DNA of 64,000 bases, from the NCBI RefSeq assembly GCF_032362555.1, contig NC_083519.1, positions 6,155,501 to 6,219,500 of the forward strand, given 5' to 3'. Positions 33,190 through 44,938 of the stretch are shown here, one piece after another. This stretch comes from Amyelois transitella. Lineage: Eukaryota > Arthropoda > Insecta > Lepidoptera > Pyralidae. Position numbers and translations under genes: made by a program. Within the stretch, counting starts at the first letter, position 1. Each line of letters opens with the position of its first letter. The notes beneath the pieces are model-generated. The model was not told where the DNA came from. It did not search any database and saw only the letters and a program-made list of their open reading frames with translations.

Positions 33190-35540
33190 TAAATGTCTAA
33201 TCTTCGATCACGCAATGAAGCCTCTGTGAAGGCATGTCAAATCTGCGAAGTCTCATAGTCCGACTTCACCCATTATCGAGTACCATTTCGAAAGAGCTAC
33301 CAGCCGATGCATCCCAACTAACTCGCATGCCATATCTGCACCGCGTACTCTCAACTCTGCAAAAGAGTCCACCTCGAGGTCGGCCAGAATGAACAACGCC
33401 GTCTTTGTGTCTGCTGAAGTGCGTTACTCACCCAAGGGGTTTGACTAAGGCCCCACTCTGGAGCGGTATGTGCGTGCATTATACAATACGCTGCGTTGGC
33501 GTTAAGCAAGATGACGACGCCTAAAAGGCCTTAAAATATAACGACGCCCGAAACGAAGACTACAATCAAGAGGGCGCTGGCGACCAGGGTTTAGTAAATG
33601 TAAAGAACAAGGAATAGGATTAAAAAAATATATAAATAAAACCACAATTTATTGAATTTTATTTATTTATAATAATTGCATTCTGTCATAATGTTACACC
33701 CAGATTCATACGATTTCAGACATTTCTAGCAGTCTAGAATACATCACAGAGCACATGCATGGTTTCTTTTTGCTAACAAAAAATCAATATCTTTATAGAA
33801 CTTAGGGAGTTTATTTCATATGAAAACAGAATGTAGAATGTAAAAAGTTTGAGTTCAGTTAAACGATTTAGCGAGTTAAACAAAACATTGTTACTGTACA
33901 TTATTTTACATAACCCAATCTTTTAAACATTTCAGACTTGAATTTCACAACAACAATTCCAAACACGACATTTAAACAGGAAATTGTTAAACAATCTGAT
34001 ATAAGTAAATAATAATCAGTAAAAAAACATGCTGTCATGTGTTGATAACACGGTTATGGGTGTGTATGTATTCCTTATACAACTGAGCAACACCAAGTCC
34101 TTCCTATTTTACAACATAAAATTTGCATATTATCTATAAAACCATCGCATCGCGTACACTACAAATGTAAACTTTAAAAAGTTACAATAGTTTTACCACC
34201 ACAGCTTATGAAATATAAAAAAAAACACCATTTAATGTGATCTTTATTACAAATATATTCTAATGCATAAACAAAAAATATTTTTGTTGACTGAACCCGC
34301 AAATTAGAATAATGACTGTTTCGTGAATACAAAAATATTTATAAACCCTCCTTACCAACCGCTATCCGCCAAATAATTTCCCATTTTTATTAATCAATCT
34401 TCGACGTACTTATTCCACGAACGGATGGAAATGTTCCGATATTTTAAGTATAATAATTATACTATACTACACATTTTGTGAAACTACCTATATAGGCTCA
34501 CCCCAGTCATTTGAATAACATATTTAACTATTCTGACGTGAATATATTTACATAACCTACGCAGACACTTCCGCAATGCGGCCATCGGAAAAGGTTCACA
34601 ACGGTGGCAGCGTGAACTAATTAAATTAAACGATAAATTAATATAACCATATTTTTTTACAGCAGTAAATAGAACAAGCGTACACCGCGCTTTGTTTAAA
34701 TAAATGTAAGTATTACTATTGATTACTTAAAAACAATTTTGTATAACACCTAAAACAAGAAGGAATGAAATTTAATAGTGCAGTTTAGGACACCTTCCTA
34801 CTTTAAGGAAAATAATGATGTTAAAAAAATTAGAATTAACCGACTTTTTATATCATGGCTACTTACACACACTGTGATTATACACAAATATTGCATTATA
34901 TTATTTGCATGTATATTGACATTATAGCTAGTTAACCGAAAATGGTTTCAGTTTTAAAGACACGGATCAAAAACACGTGCAACACATACTTGGTGTGTGA
35001 AAGAAATTCGTAGTGTAAGCTGTCTTGAATATTTATAACTATCTTCATATTACCCTAGAGACTTTTGGTTCTAATTCTATAGACACAAAAATAATCAATA
35101 CAATGTCTGGAACACTGCTTACATTATACATATACAATAGTTACTGTATGTTACCAAGAAGTAATTTAGCCGTAGGGATGAAAATGAACCTACATACGAC
35201 ATCCACAACTGCATTTTGCTATTATGAGTATATTACTAAATTCGGTAAAACATGAAATAAGCCAATTCAAAGCGCTTTTTTTTGTGTTTTATATGTTTAG
35301 TTTTGTTTATCATGTTATTAGTGAATAGTTGCATTATCAATTTTAATTCAAGTGATATAATCTTTCTTTACAGGGCAAGGAAAAATAAAGAAATCTAATA
35401 ATACCTTTGAATTAGTATTATTTAGACAAGAAAAACCAGAATACCTTGAGTAGGAAAAGCCAAACGATTTGCTCAAAAGGCAATCAAAATAGCTAAATTA
35501 AGAACAAAATGGTGCAATTGGCTATCATTGTTACAAAAGT
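33190..35540. other. Region between PIG-V and the ubiquilin stop
   Basis: 33,190-33,600 is moderately GC-rich, with no recognisable domain; it may be repeat-derived. 33,640-35,850 is AT-rich and would be the ubiquilin 3' UTR and flank. A cluster of minus-strand AATAAA motifs around 33,645-33,675 is a possible distal poly(A) site, giving a 3' UTR of about 2.2 kb, but nothing fixes it. Confidence 0.4.
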
Positions 35541-35541
35541 A

Positions 35542-35694
35542 CCTTATTTCATCAAACAGCGTGAGACAAAATGTCACCAACTTGTTAAAGTTTTTATGTT
35601 TTATACATTAATTTATAAAATTGTTACCATTATTTTCAAGATGACCAAATCACATGGAACCCTAACATTTTGTCTCACGCCAAAGTAAATAAGG
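35542..35694. mobile_element. 153-bp MITE with TA duplication
   Basis: The left end CCTTATTT...GCGTGAGACAAAATGT and the right end (its reverse complement with a few differences) form terminal inverted repeats of about 30 bp. TA stands outside both (35540-35541 and 35695-35696). Size, TA duplication and lack of coding sequence fit a Tc1/mariner-type MITE. It lies about 160 bp downstream of the ubiquilin stop, so probably in its 3' UTR. Confidence 0.8.
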
Positions 35695-35852
35695 TAAGTG
35701 ATGAAAGTTACTACTAACTAGAAAGGTTATGGGCCCAGTCATGGACTTTTGACCACATAGGGAAATGATATAACAAAAATACAGTTGTGAGTGTGGTGAT
35801 GAGAGTCGAGTGTAGTAGTAGCCAGTTTGAACGAGTTTTGAGCGCTTCACTG

Positions 35853-38800
35853 TTAGCTCATGGACAACTGTCCGAGCGCCAGTAGCCTCTCCACCGCCGC
35901 GTTCACGTCGCCGAAGGTCGCGATTAGTGCTGGAATGACATATTTTGATTATGGTTGCGAATTAAAGAGCAGAGAACCTCTCAATCATGTGACTCCGTTG
36001 ACATACCTGCTTAATTGCGAGCATTGTAACAGTGGTCGCGATGGTATATTGAACTTTATTCCTAGCACACAAGGTTTGTTAAAGATTGTTATCATAGTTT
36101 TTAAAATGTTTCTGTTCCAAACACCGTTATAAGTCTCGGGCAGAGGTTCTCAATTTTTGGCCGTTCGATTCTTGAAGACTTAAATAAAAAGTTTATATTT
36201 TATTACCGTCTAATCGAGACTTGCATCAGTTACATATTACGTCCATGGTCGCAATATAATGCTCTTACCTTGCAGGTTAGCCTCCCTGTTGAGGAAGCCC
36301 ATGGCAGCGAGTTGCTCCAGCTGTTGCGAGTAGCGCTGTTCTGGAGGCTGCGACGAGTTCGTCTGGTTGTTGGACATGGCCGACACCATCCTTTGCATGA
36401 ACTGGGAATAAATGGAAAGAAAAAGTTTTGTTGGCGATAAATAAACTCAATATCTATCAGATTTTAATTATATTTCATAAAGATCCAGAGGACATGCCTA
36501 ACTTACCTACTTGAGGGAAGTTTCTTGTTTTTGTAAACTACAAAATCAAAAAGTTAATACTATATAAAAAATGCTTTAAAAAATTACAGAATGCAACAAT
36601 GATTGTTTACTTAGCAACAATATAAAATATATCTACAATTTGTTAATGAAGTGTAACATATTACCGTAACTAACTTCAACATATAATTTGAAATATGGAT
36701 AATAAGACAACTCTGAACGCAACTCGGTCGTATAAACCAACCTCGGAAGCAAGGGCAACATCAGACAGATCCTGTCGAGTTTGTGAGTTTTGCAGGACTT
36801 GTATAGGAGGGCGGGGGGAAGGAGGCTGTATGTCACGCTCAAAAGCTTCGCCATTGCGTCGTTGCTCCGCACTCTGCGTAATATCAACTACTTTTGTAAG
36901 TAGTTTGGGATATTATTCCGATTTTCAAAGTTTACAAGCTTTAAGTTTTTTTTTTATATATTGTGATTTTATGTAAAGAAGCCAGAATGAATCCGTAACC
37001 TACCTCCATGGTGCATGCATGTGAGATACAATCTCTTGTTGCAGTGGCAATTAAAGGAACTCTTTTGCTCACCGCACCAACAACAACATTATCTTCATTG
37101 AAAACAGTAATACAGAGAAAGAGCCATATCAACGTACCTGTGTGAACAGCTCCGAGTTGTTCTGTTGCCGCGCCTGCGCAGGGTTGGCGGACGGGTTGGC
37201 GGGCGGGTTGGCGGGCGGCGTGGCGGCCGCCGCGCCCACGCCCAGCCCCAGGTTGTTGACCAGCGAGGGCGCGGCTGCGCGCAGCTGCTCCATGCCTTGC
37301 TGGATCTGCAACAGCGCGTTCAGGGCCTGCACAGAAAATGTTTAATTAAAAAAAATATTCATACGATCTCGTTTTCCTTCGCATGTTCCGGTTGCACTCT
37401 CCGCCGACGTTGTGCTTCGGGCTAGGGTATCGCTTAAAAATGTCTCGTACAAAGAGGAAAATCTCTACACTATATTTCTTCTCTATCACTCAAGTTATAA
37501 AGAGACAGAAGATAAAGTATTTACTTGTTTTGTAAATAACTCTGCAGGTAGAACCGTTGGAGGTTGACCGGAAGAAAAAATCCTAGCTTGACATTGCCAG
37601 GGATGATACGAAAAACAAAAACTCAGGATGATTGAACAAGTGGCCAAAAAAATATCAGAAAGCAGGCCTCAGACTATAGAGTGGACCGACATAACAAAAG
37701 GGAGTAAACACATATTAACAGAAGTACCCTTAGTAAGCCTTGTATTAAATTATAATTAGAGTCCAGTCCATAATTTAATATTATTTATTACTAGCTGCCC
37801 GCGACTTCGTCCGCATTTAATAGTTATTTTGGGCATCATTGAAGCCCTCAAGCATGAATAATTTCCCCCCGTTTTTTTTTTTCACATTTTTCATTATTTC
37901 TTTACTCCTTATAGATGCAGCGTGATGTTATATAGCCTGAATCCTTCCTCGATAAATGGTCTATTCAACACAAAATTATATATTAGTATAGATTTGATTA
38001 GTTCAATTGTTAAGTGTTATGTTAGTTAATTTATATGTCAAATAATAATGATTTACCTGTGGGTTGGACATCATTTGCTGCATCTCTGGATTCTGCAGTT
38101 GTGCAAGCATCTGTGGCATCATCGTGCGGATCTGATCCTGCAGTTGTGGATTGTTCGCGAACATTGGATTCTGTCAAAAGATACCATACTGAGTTGCTTT
38201 GACCAATCAAATAACTATCCAGATGTCCTATGGTGTCTGAAAAATGAAAATAAGCTCCACATGGATTTAGTGTCTCCTAAATCTACATATGTGGAACTTA
38301 TTACAATTTGCCAGTGTAAACATATTTTTTTCAAATGCTGTCTAAAATAGTTTTACTACTAGATCAGCATGAACTTCACTGCTTCCATACTGATCTGGTA
38401 GCCAGGAATTATTAAAATGTATGCCAGCTGCTAAAGGCAGTGGGAAAAAAATTACAAACTTGGTATTTTTCTTTAAGATGATGGAGCTTTCAATTCCATC
38501 ATAAAGCCACCAACTTAAACATTACTTTTAGAGTAATATGATTGTCGGCTCTAACTGCCTACTATGGAGTTATTTAGAGTGGTTGAGGTCAACCAGACCT
38601 AATTATAGGTGGGCTTCTGCTGTAAGGTTATATTTTCTTTTTAAGTCTAAGTGACATACTTATAATCACATCTATATCCCTTGCGGGATAGACTCGAAGC
38701 CAAATAGGCCACTTTCAGTTGTTTGGCTTATTGACAGAAGAGGAATCTCAAGTTAATCCCAATATAAGCCTATCCCTTAGTCGCCTTTTACGACATCCAT

Positions 38801-41800
38801 GGAGAAGACATGGAGTAGTTAAAACCTTACCTGATTAATGAGTTGGGAGGCCATCTCCGGATCAGCAGCGAGGGCCTGCAGCATATCGTTGGTGTACGGC
38901 GCCGACAGCATGGACTGCACCAGCCGCGGGTTCTCCGACATCTGTTGCAGCAGCGACTGCATCCCCGGCGTGTTGATGAGCCCGGGCCCGGTGCCGGTCC
39001 CCGCGCCGGCGCCGGCCCCGGGCCCGGTCCCGGTCCCGCCGCCGCGTTGCCACGGGTTGGGCAGCGGTTGCCGGTTCTCCGAGCCTTGTTGGGGGTTTGT
39101 GCCATCTGTCAGACGAAACATTGAATTATTCACTTTGAGTAAGCCTGTGGCTCCGCTCTCCTTATATAAAGGTTCCTGCAGGAATTATGAGAAATCCTGC
39201 TTCTAGTTTATAAACTCAGTGGATTGATATTTCTAATCATTCAGTAACAAGCAATTCAGAAATATATAGATCGATCATAATTGATGAAAGTACTCACAAC
39301 TCATAAAATTGACAATCACTCAGGCTCATTAAAAAGTGATTAAAAACATTGAATCACTAGATCACCTAATAATGAATCATTATTAGGTATTATTTACCAA
39401 ACACTTCATTAATAATAACGTGTATTGACACGTCAAATATGTGACGAAGCATCGTATAGTGGATGACTCATCATTATTTCACAATTACTAATCAGAACTG
39501 TATTTAAAAGCTATGAAGCACTCTCACTTTTTTGTGCAAGAGTGCAAGCCATCAGGGGTTATTAGGTCCATCAATATTGCTCGTGGTCAAGTCTTGCGAG
39601 TGGTCTTGATAGACCACTTAAAGACTGCCAAACATTCAAGTTTTCGTACAAATATACTTGCGCATTTATTTCTGAATGTTACATACTTCTTCTTCGACCT
39701 GGCGTTAGTCCCAGTTGGATCCTCACCACTCTATAGATCAGCTCAGTATACCTTTGTCCCTGAATACTGGATTGGGTGACCGCAAGGGGAATCAAACCTC
39801 TATTGGATCGTGCATGACTAAACAGCCAGTTGTCTGAATGTGCAGGTTTCCTTATGATGTTTTCACTTACCATAAAAGAGTCGGTTAGTATTCAAACTAA
39901 TGTTCATAACGCCGAAAATAGTAATTAGTAATGGCCAAAGTGAGATTTGAACCTTTTATTCGCAAGCATTATCGCCGGGCACCATTTCGATTCAACAACC
40001 GACGCCTTTATTCCGAATAATACAAAAAAATTCAGTATTCTAAGTTAATTTCGGTATATAAGTAATTTTACATACCTAGGCAGCAACTGCATCTTTCCAC
40101 TTGCCCCAACTTTAGCGTACTTTGCATTTGCTTCATCTTCATTTATCAACATTCTACAAGGACATTGTTTCTATTTCTTACCAGAGTTGTCCACCAGTCC
40201 CGAGAAAGGGTTGCCGGCCATACTGCTGGCAACATTCAACATTGGCTCTTGGATGTCTCTGTACATCCTCTGTAGAGCATTGTAGCCTCCTGTGAATTAT
40301 AGTGTTAACCGTTTAAGTTTCATAATAATAATGCTTATGACTTTAAAATTACTAAATTCTTGAGGTGAAAAATAGTAATTTCATTCTTGAAAGAAGACTA
40401 GATTCAATTCACCTTATTAAAATTGATAAAGGGTCATTTAATACACAGCAATTGTTTATACTATTTCCATAGCAGGTTCGCAATGTGTGTAAATTTTTTT
40501 TTTAGTAACTAAACAGTATGTGTAATAATTATCTTAGTCTTTGGCTGCATACACACCGGCTAATAAAGGCCAACATATTAGGTTTTGTGGTACTGGCTAA
40601 TAGAAATGTCATTATATATTTTTGTTTTAAACAGGCATATTGTTTTGATACTTCAATAATAAAAGGACAAATTACAATAGGATTGATAGTCTTTGTTGGC
40701 CCCATATCTACGCAATTCAATATTATGGTAGAGCAACATTAACCAATGTCTACGCAATTCATGCAACGAAATATTAAGTTCAAAACATACCAGGTATACT
40801 CTCAAGGTTGGAGAGTGCTCGGTCGTGGGAACGCATGAGTTCCTGCAGCATGGCGGGGTTGCGGGCCAGCTCCATGGTCTGCCGGAGCAGCTCCGGGTTG
40901 TTCAGCATGTGGCTGATCTCTGGGTTCCTCTGGAATCAAGAACAAATCACTCAAACAACTATTTATATCAATAATGTTTATAAGTTTGCCCTATTTTATT
41001 TTATAAGTCTACCATATTTGTTCTAGAGTAATAGCCCTTCCAAGCCGCAGCCAGAACTTTCACTAGAAATTAGGCCACATTTTGTAATTTTCCTTTCTTT
41101 GACATGTTTTGTGTGGAAGCCATATGCATATGGGGCTATTTGAACTTCTAAAGCTAAAAAACATATTTATTTCATAGTCCTACTACCATAATGCCTTAAA
41201 GCTTGTGCTTGTAATTTTTATGCACGTTTGATACTGAACATGACGTGCCGTGTGGTACCCGGCACCAATACAAAAAAGAATAGGAATAAAATTCTATCAC
41301 TAAGCCAAATAGCTGAATGTGGAAATTCAGTCCTTTCAAGACTGTTGGCTCTGTTAACCCCACAAGGTATATAGACGGGACCATATGTATGTATGTTTGA
41401 TACTGAAAAGCCTAGTATCCTTTCTCCTGGCATTGGAAACACTTTGTCTTGTGTGAGTGTTCAAACAAATTTTAATCTTTAAATTGAACCATTGATTGAT
41501 ATGAAGTCTAACACTTCACTTACAGCCATTAGGTCCTGCATCTGAGGGTTGGATGTGATGAGAGTCCTCATGTTCTCTGGATCATTCATCATCTGCTGTA
41601 CCAGCGGGTTGTCTAGCACTTGTCTCAACATGTCTGGATTGGACAACAGCTCTTGCTGCATTCGAGCCTAAAACAAACAATTTATTGGTCAAACAACAAA
41701 TAATGTGTGCTCTGTCATGAGCATACAAAAATGTTTTTAACTTGTTCTGCAATGCAATTTAAGATACCAAGAGACAGATGAGACAGACACATTAAGAAAA

Positions 41801-44150
41801 GGTCTGAAAAATAAATATTTCAATAACAACTTTAGTAAAGATATTGAATAATATTTGATAAAAAAAAGGTTTTAGGTGAAAAAATAACATTACATAAAAA
41901 TTTGGGCTCTGAGCAGAACTTATTATAATGTCATAATCTGTAGTAGATACCTATATCTTGTTAATAGTATTAACAGTTAAGATTGTGGGCATGGGATGTT
42001 TTTATCTATACTATACTAATATTATAAAGCTGAAGAGTTTGTTTTGTTTGTTTGTTTGTTTAAACGCGCTAATCTCAGAAACTACTGAACCGATTTGAAT
42101 AATTCTTTCACTGTTAGATAGTCTATTTATCGAGGAAGGCTATATTTTATCCCGGATTTCCTAAGGAAAACGTCAACAATGCAGGTGGAAGTTGAATGAG
42201 TCGGTCATCTGCGAGCTTTCCAGGCGAACGCTGCGCAAACCAACAAAGATATAGTAAAACAATGTACTAAAGATGTGAAGTACTCATTTTTTGCCACAAA
42301 AAAGTCCGCGAGAGCATATATCTATCTCTTAAGGTTTACTTACAATAACCACTTTTATGTTCATTTTTTAAGATTATTTTTTCATTTTAAACATAAGTTA
42401 TTTTGAAACCAATTTTCTTTAATTCAGTATTAATCCTTATTCAAATAAATATGTTTATTACTTTCGGCTTTTCATGTAGACTAAAATTGCCATTTACAGT
42501 ATATAAATCAGACGAATAAGTTTTGAGATATAGTCGTTATAAGCAATTTGCAGCGAAACATTTAATACGGCGAACCAGCGTTCTTTCTAATACGCGTGCC
42601 CGTAGTAAAAAAAGTAAAGTAAAGTATCAGCCTGTAAGATCCCACTATTGGGCAAAGGCCTCTCATCTCACTATATACGGTCTCCGTTCCGTCGCGGGTA
42701 ATGATGTGGGCCAAGTCGTCGCCAAGTCGCATAACAATTAGCAGCTATTAATTGATAAAGCCGAGGAGGATGTTTGCAAAAATAAATATGATGCCCAAAA
42801 TAACTATTCCACGCGGACAAAGTCGCGGGCACAGCTAGTTATTAAGATATTTTTGAATGTTGAATGTGGAAACTCTTGCCGAAAGCTTCTGTTCTGTCCT
42901 GTGGGATAATTGACCTTACCTGTAAGTCCATGAATGTGCTTTGCCCAAGTCCCAGGCTTTCAAGACCCGCAAGACCACCCAGAGAATTGAGCCCAAAAGG
43001 AGTAGCGCTTATGTCTGCTGCAAATATAAATTACAATTCAGAACCTGTGTCTGTAAATGTAAAACAGAATGGAACTGCTCTTAACTTCTCAGCTGCCTAA
43101 GATCAGTGATCTGTTCATGATCAGTGCACTGGCCTCAACTGCTTAAGCTCTGATCTGCGCTCACCCTACCAGCCACATATATTGAGTATTAAATGCATTA
43201 CTATAAGTTTGGAAATACTCCCTCCTCTCTTGCACAATTGATTTCCCATTGCAGATTCGGGTGTAAATTGGATTGTGGGTTCGGCAGCTCAGAGGTTAAG
43301 GATATTTTTCTGTAAAATTTATTGATTTATTTTGGTCACTAATAGAAAGATAACTTATGTATTTTATGTAACTTGACAATTCTATTTAGAAAGTAAAATA
43401 AGAGATATCACAAATGTCAATAAAATACTAATGTAAATATGTAATAGATATATGATATCTTGACATTGTATAGTATAGGTTAATGACACAAAATACTGAC
43501 TGACTACTGATGACACTTAATACTTAATCGAATAAAACTTATTGGAAATAATGAGAACTGTGATCTATACCTTGCAAACAAAATATTCAAATTTTTAGAA
43601 CAGATATTCACATAGTCTATTGTAATCTATTACAATCAAATAAAATGTAATGAAATTGCAAATAGGTTTCTACTGATAAGACTATTTTAACTGTGATTTG
43701 ATAAAGTTAACCCTGCTATGCAAACTGAAATGGCTTACCTGGTGGGCGTCGGGCCGCGCCCTCCGGCTCTGGTCTTGGCGGAGTTTTGATCACCAAATGA
43801 ACAGTCAACCCATCTTTGATATTATGCTGCTTCAGAGTGTCAGCATCGTTCATGATCTTCCCGGCGAAGATCAGACATAACTGTTCCGGCTCCGCACTAA
43901 ACTTCGGTGACAGCACTTCTTTCAACTAAAAAACACATGACCACTTAATATTTACATTTCTAAAACACAAAACGAATTTCACCACTGATTGCGTATGCAA
44001 TAAATGTTATTACGCCATGGGCAATGATTCTGGAAATGCCGTACTCACTTTTTTGATGTCGGCATCCTCTTCGATTTCCACTTGTTGTTTCTCTTTTGGA
44101 GTTTTAACTGTGATTGTAATTTTCTTGGGTTCTTCCTGGCCCTCTGCCAT
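35853..44150 (-). CDS. Ubqn: Ubiquilin (UBL-STI1-UBA proteasome shuttle)
   Basis: Ubiquilin carries ubiquitylated clients to the proteasome and chaperones membrane proteins in the cytosol. Eleven exons, 5' to 3': 44150-44049, 43925-43739, 43017-42920, 41667-41524, 40929-40791, 40289-40182, 39105-38831, 38170-38057, 37326-37138, 36401-36269 and 35929-35853. All phases match, giving 521 aa (human UBQLN1 has 589). In order: UBL (residues about 9-80, [20 protein letters not shown] and later [14 protein letters not shown]); STI1-type repeats rich in NPQ/NPE ([72 protein letters not shown]); UBA at about residues 476-515 ([20 protein letters not shown]). Exons 7 and 9 contain low-complexity GC-rich tracts (Gly-Thr-Pro-Ala and repeated N-P-P-A). 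Introns carry a Helitron, SINEs and Lep-type elements. Identification is certain and exon borders are very likely. Confidence 0.96.
37791..37992 (-). mobile_element. Helitron-like non-autonomous element, 202 bp, in ubiquilin intron 8
   Basis: On the minus strand it begins TCTATACTAATA and ends 'gcggacgaagtcgcgggcag' + CTAG, between A and T. The 3' end has the imperfect GC-rich stem-loop expected just before a Helitron terminus. Confidence 0.85.
38660..38819 (-). repeat. Hairpin SINE-like repeat touching a ubiquilin splice donor
   Basis: From 'ttataatcacatctatatcc' to 'acgacatccatggagaagac' in reverse orientation, with internal deletions including the stem-loop. Its 5' end is within about 10 bp of the donor of ubiquilin exon 7 (GTAAGG at 38830-38825). 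Confidence 0.8.
39685..40006 (-). repeat. Second-type tRNA-headed SINE in ubiquilin intron 6
   Basis: Read on the minus strand, it starts 'ggcgtcggttgttgaatcga' (A-box region), has a B-box remnant 'ggttcaaatctc', and then a long body. It aligns along its whole length with the copy at 54125-54435. Confidence 0.78.
41245..41395 (+). repeat. Hairpin SINE-like repeat with internal deletion, in ubiquilin intron 4
   Basis: Starts 'gtgccgtgtggtacccggca' and ends 'gggaccatatgtatgtatgt'. About 100 bp between 'aagaatagg' and 'aattctatcac' are missing. The stem-loop reads 'cagtcctttcaagactg'. Confidence 0.88.
42005..42838 (+). mobile_element. Helitron-like element, 834 bp, in ubiquilin intron 3
   Basis: Begins TCTATACTATACTAATATTA and ends 'cgcggacaaagtcgcgggca' + cagCTAG, inserted between A and T with no duplication, as Helitrons do. 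It has no transposase and no Rep/Hel motifs, so it is non-autonomous. About 590 bp at the left and 220 bp at the right are near-identical to the element at 59125-61256. The 1.3-kb middle of that copy is absent here; the junction lies at about 42,598-42,612. Confidence 0.88.
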
Positions 44151-44229
44151 TTTGGCAAATCTAGAATGACTCTGTACTTTGGCGGAAAAGTAAAATTTTT
44201 GTACAACAAGCACTACAGAATTTGACGGA

Positions 44230-44935
44230 CGAGACTTGCGTTGACGGCTTGACGGCTAATTAAAGAATTGCCAACCAAACAAGCTGAATAAAAAAAATAA
44301 AACCTAAACCATAGATATTATCTCTACATTTTTTAACTGACGGAATTTACATGAACTTAGTAGCAATGTAGTAACGTTACATTTTGGGGTACATAGACAC
44401 TTCATATGTATTTTGATAATCTCACATAGGTATGTTATCTCTTCATGAAAATGTTCTTCTTCAAGAGATTGTAAAATGCGATAAGGCCGTGTCTGTACAC
44501 CTTAACCTAAGTTTCAGATAAGTTATTTATGTTTTATTATATAAAGGGTATTCTACCTACGTATCTAATTTAAGTTAATATTAATTTATTAAACTATTTT
44601 GTGAATCTGTATATTCAAAACTTTTAGATGCTTAAAATTAATCTCGATAAGAAAACGGATGGACGTACAACACTAGAGGAAGTCACGTTCTATATCCGGT
44701 TTTCGTTTTAAATTTATACAACCGGGATATTTTGACTTGAAAATATTGAAAGACAGGATGACATAAAATAAAAACAAAAAACAGTTTTCAATAATGACTC
44801 TCGCAAATTTTTTATGAAATTACGGCATCGCAAGGTTTCCAATGTTAGATTAAAAACAGATTTGTGACATGCAGAAAAAGGAAAACTATATTTTCAGTGA
44901 TATTTTATATATTATTTCAGGTATTGGGTTTCTTA
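44230..44935. promoter_or_regulatory. Shared upstream region of ubiquilin (-) and TTLL (+)
   Basis: Ubiquilin translation starts at 44150 and the first recognisable TTLL exon lies at 45153, so this AT-rich interval of about 0.7 kb probably holds both promoters. No TATA box or other element could be assigned with confidence. Confidence 0.4.
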
Positions 44936-44938
44936 CGA

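Noticed and set aside
36695-36887. An extra ubiquilin exon between 36.4 and 37.1 kb
   Set aside because: Open frames exist, but exons 9 and 10 join in phase (SELFTQ|FMQRMV) exactly as in the family, and no bordering splice sites fit.
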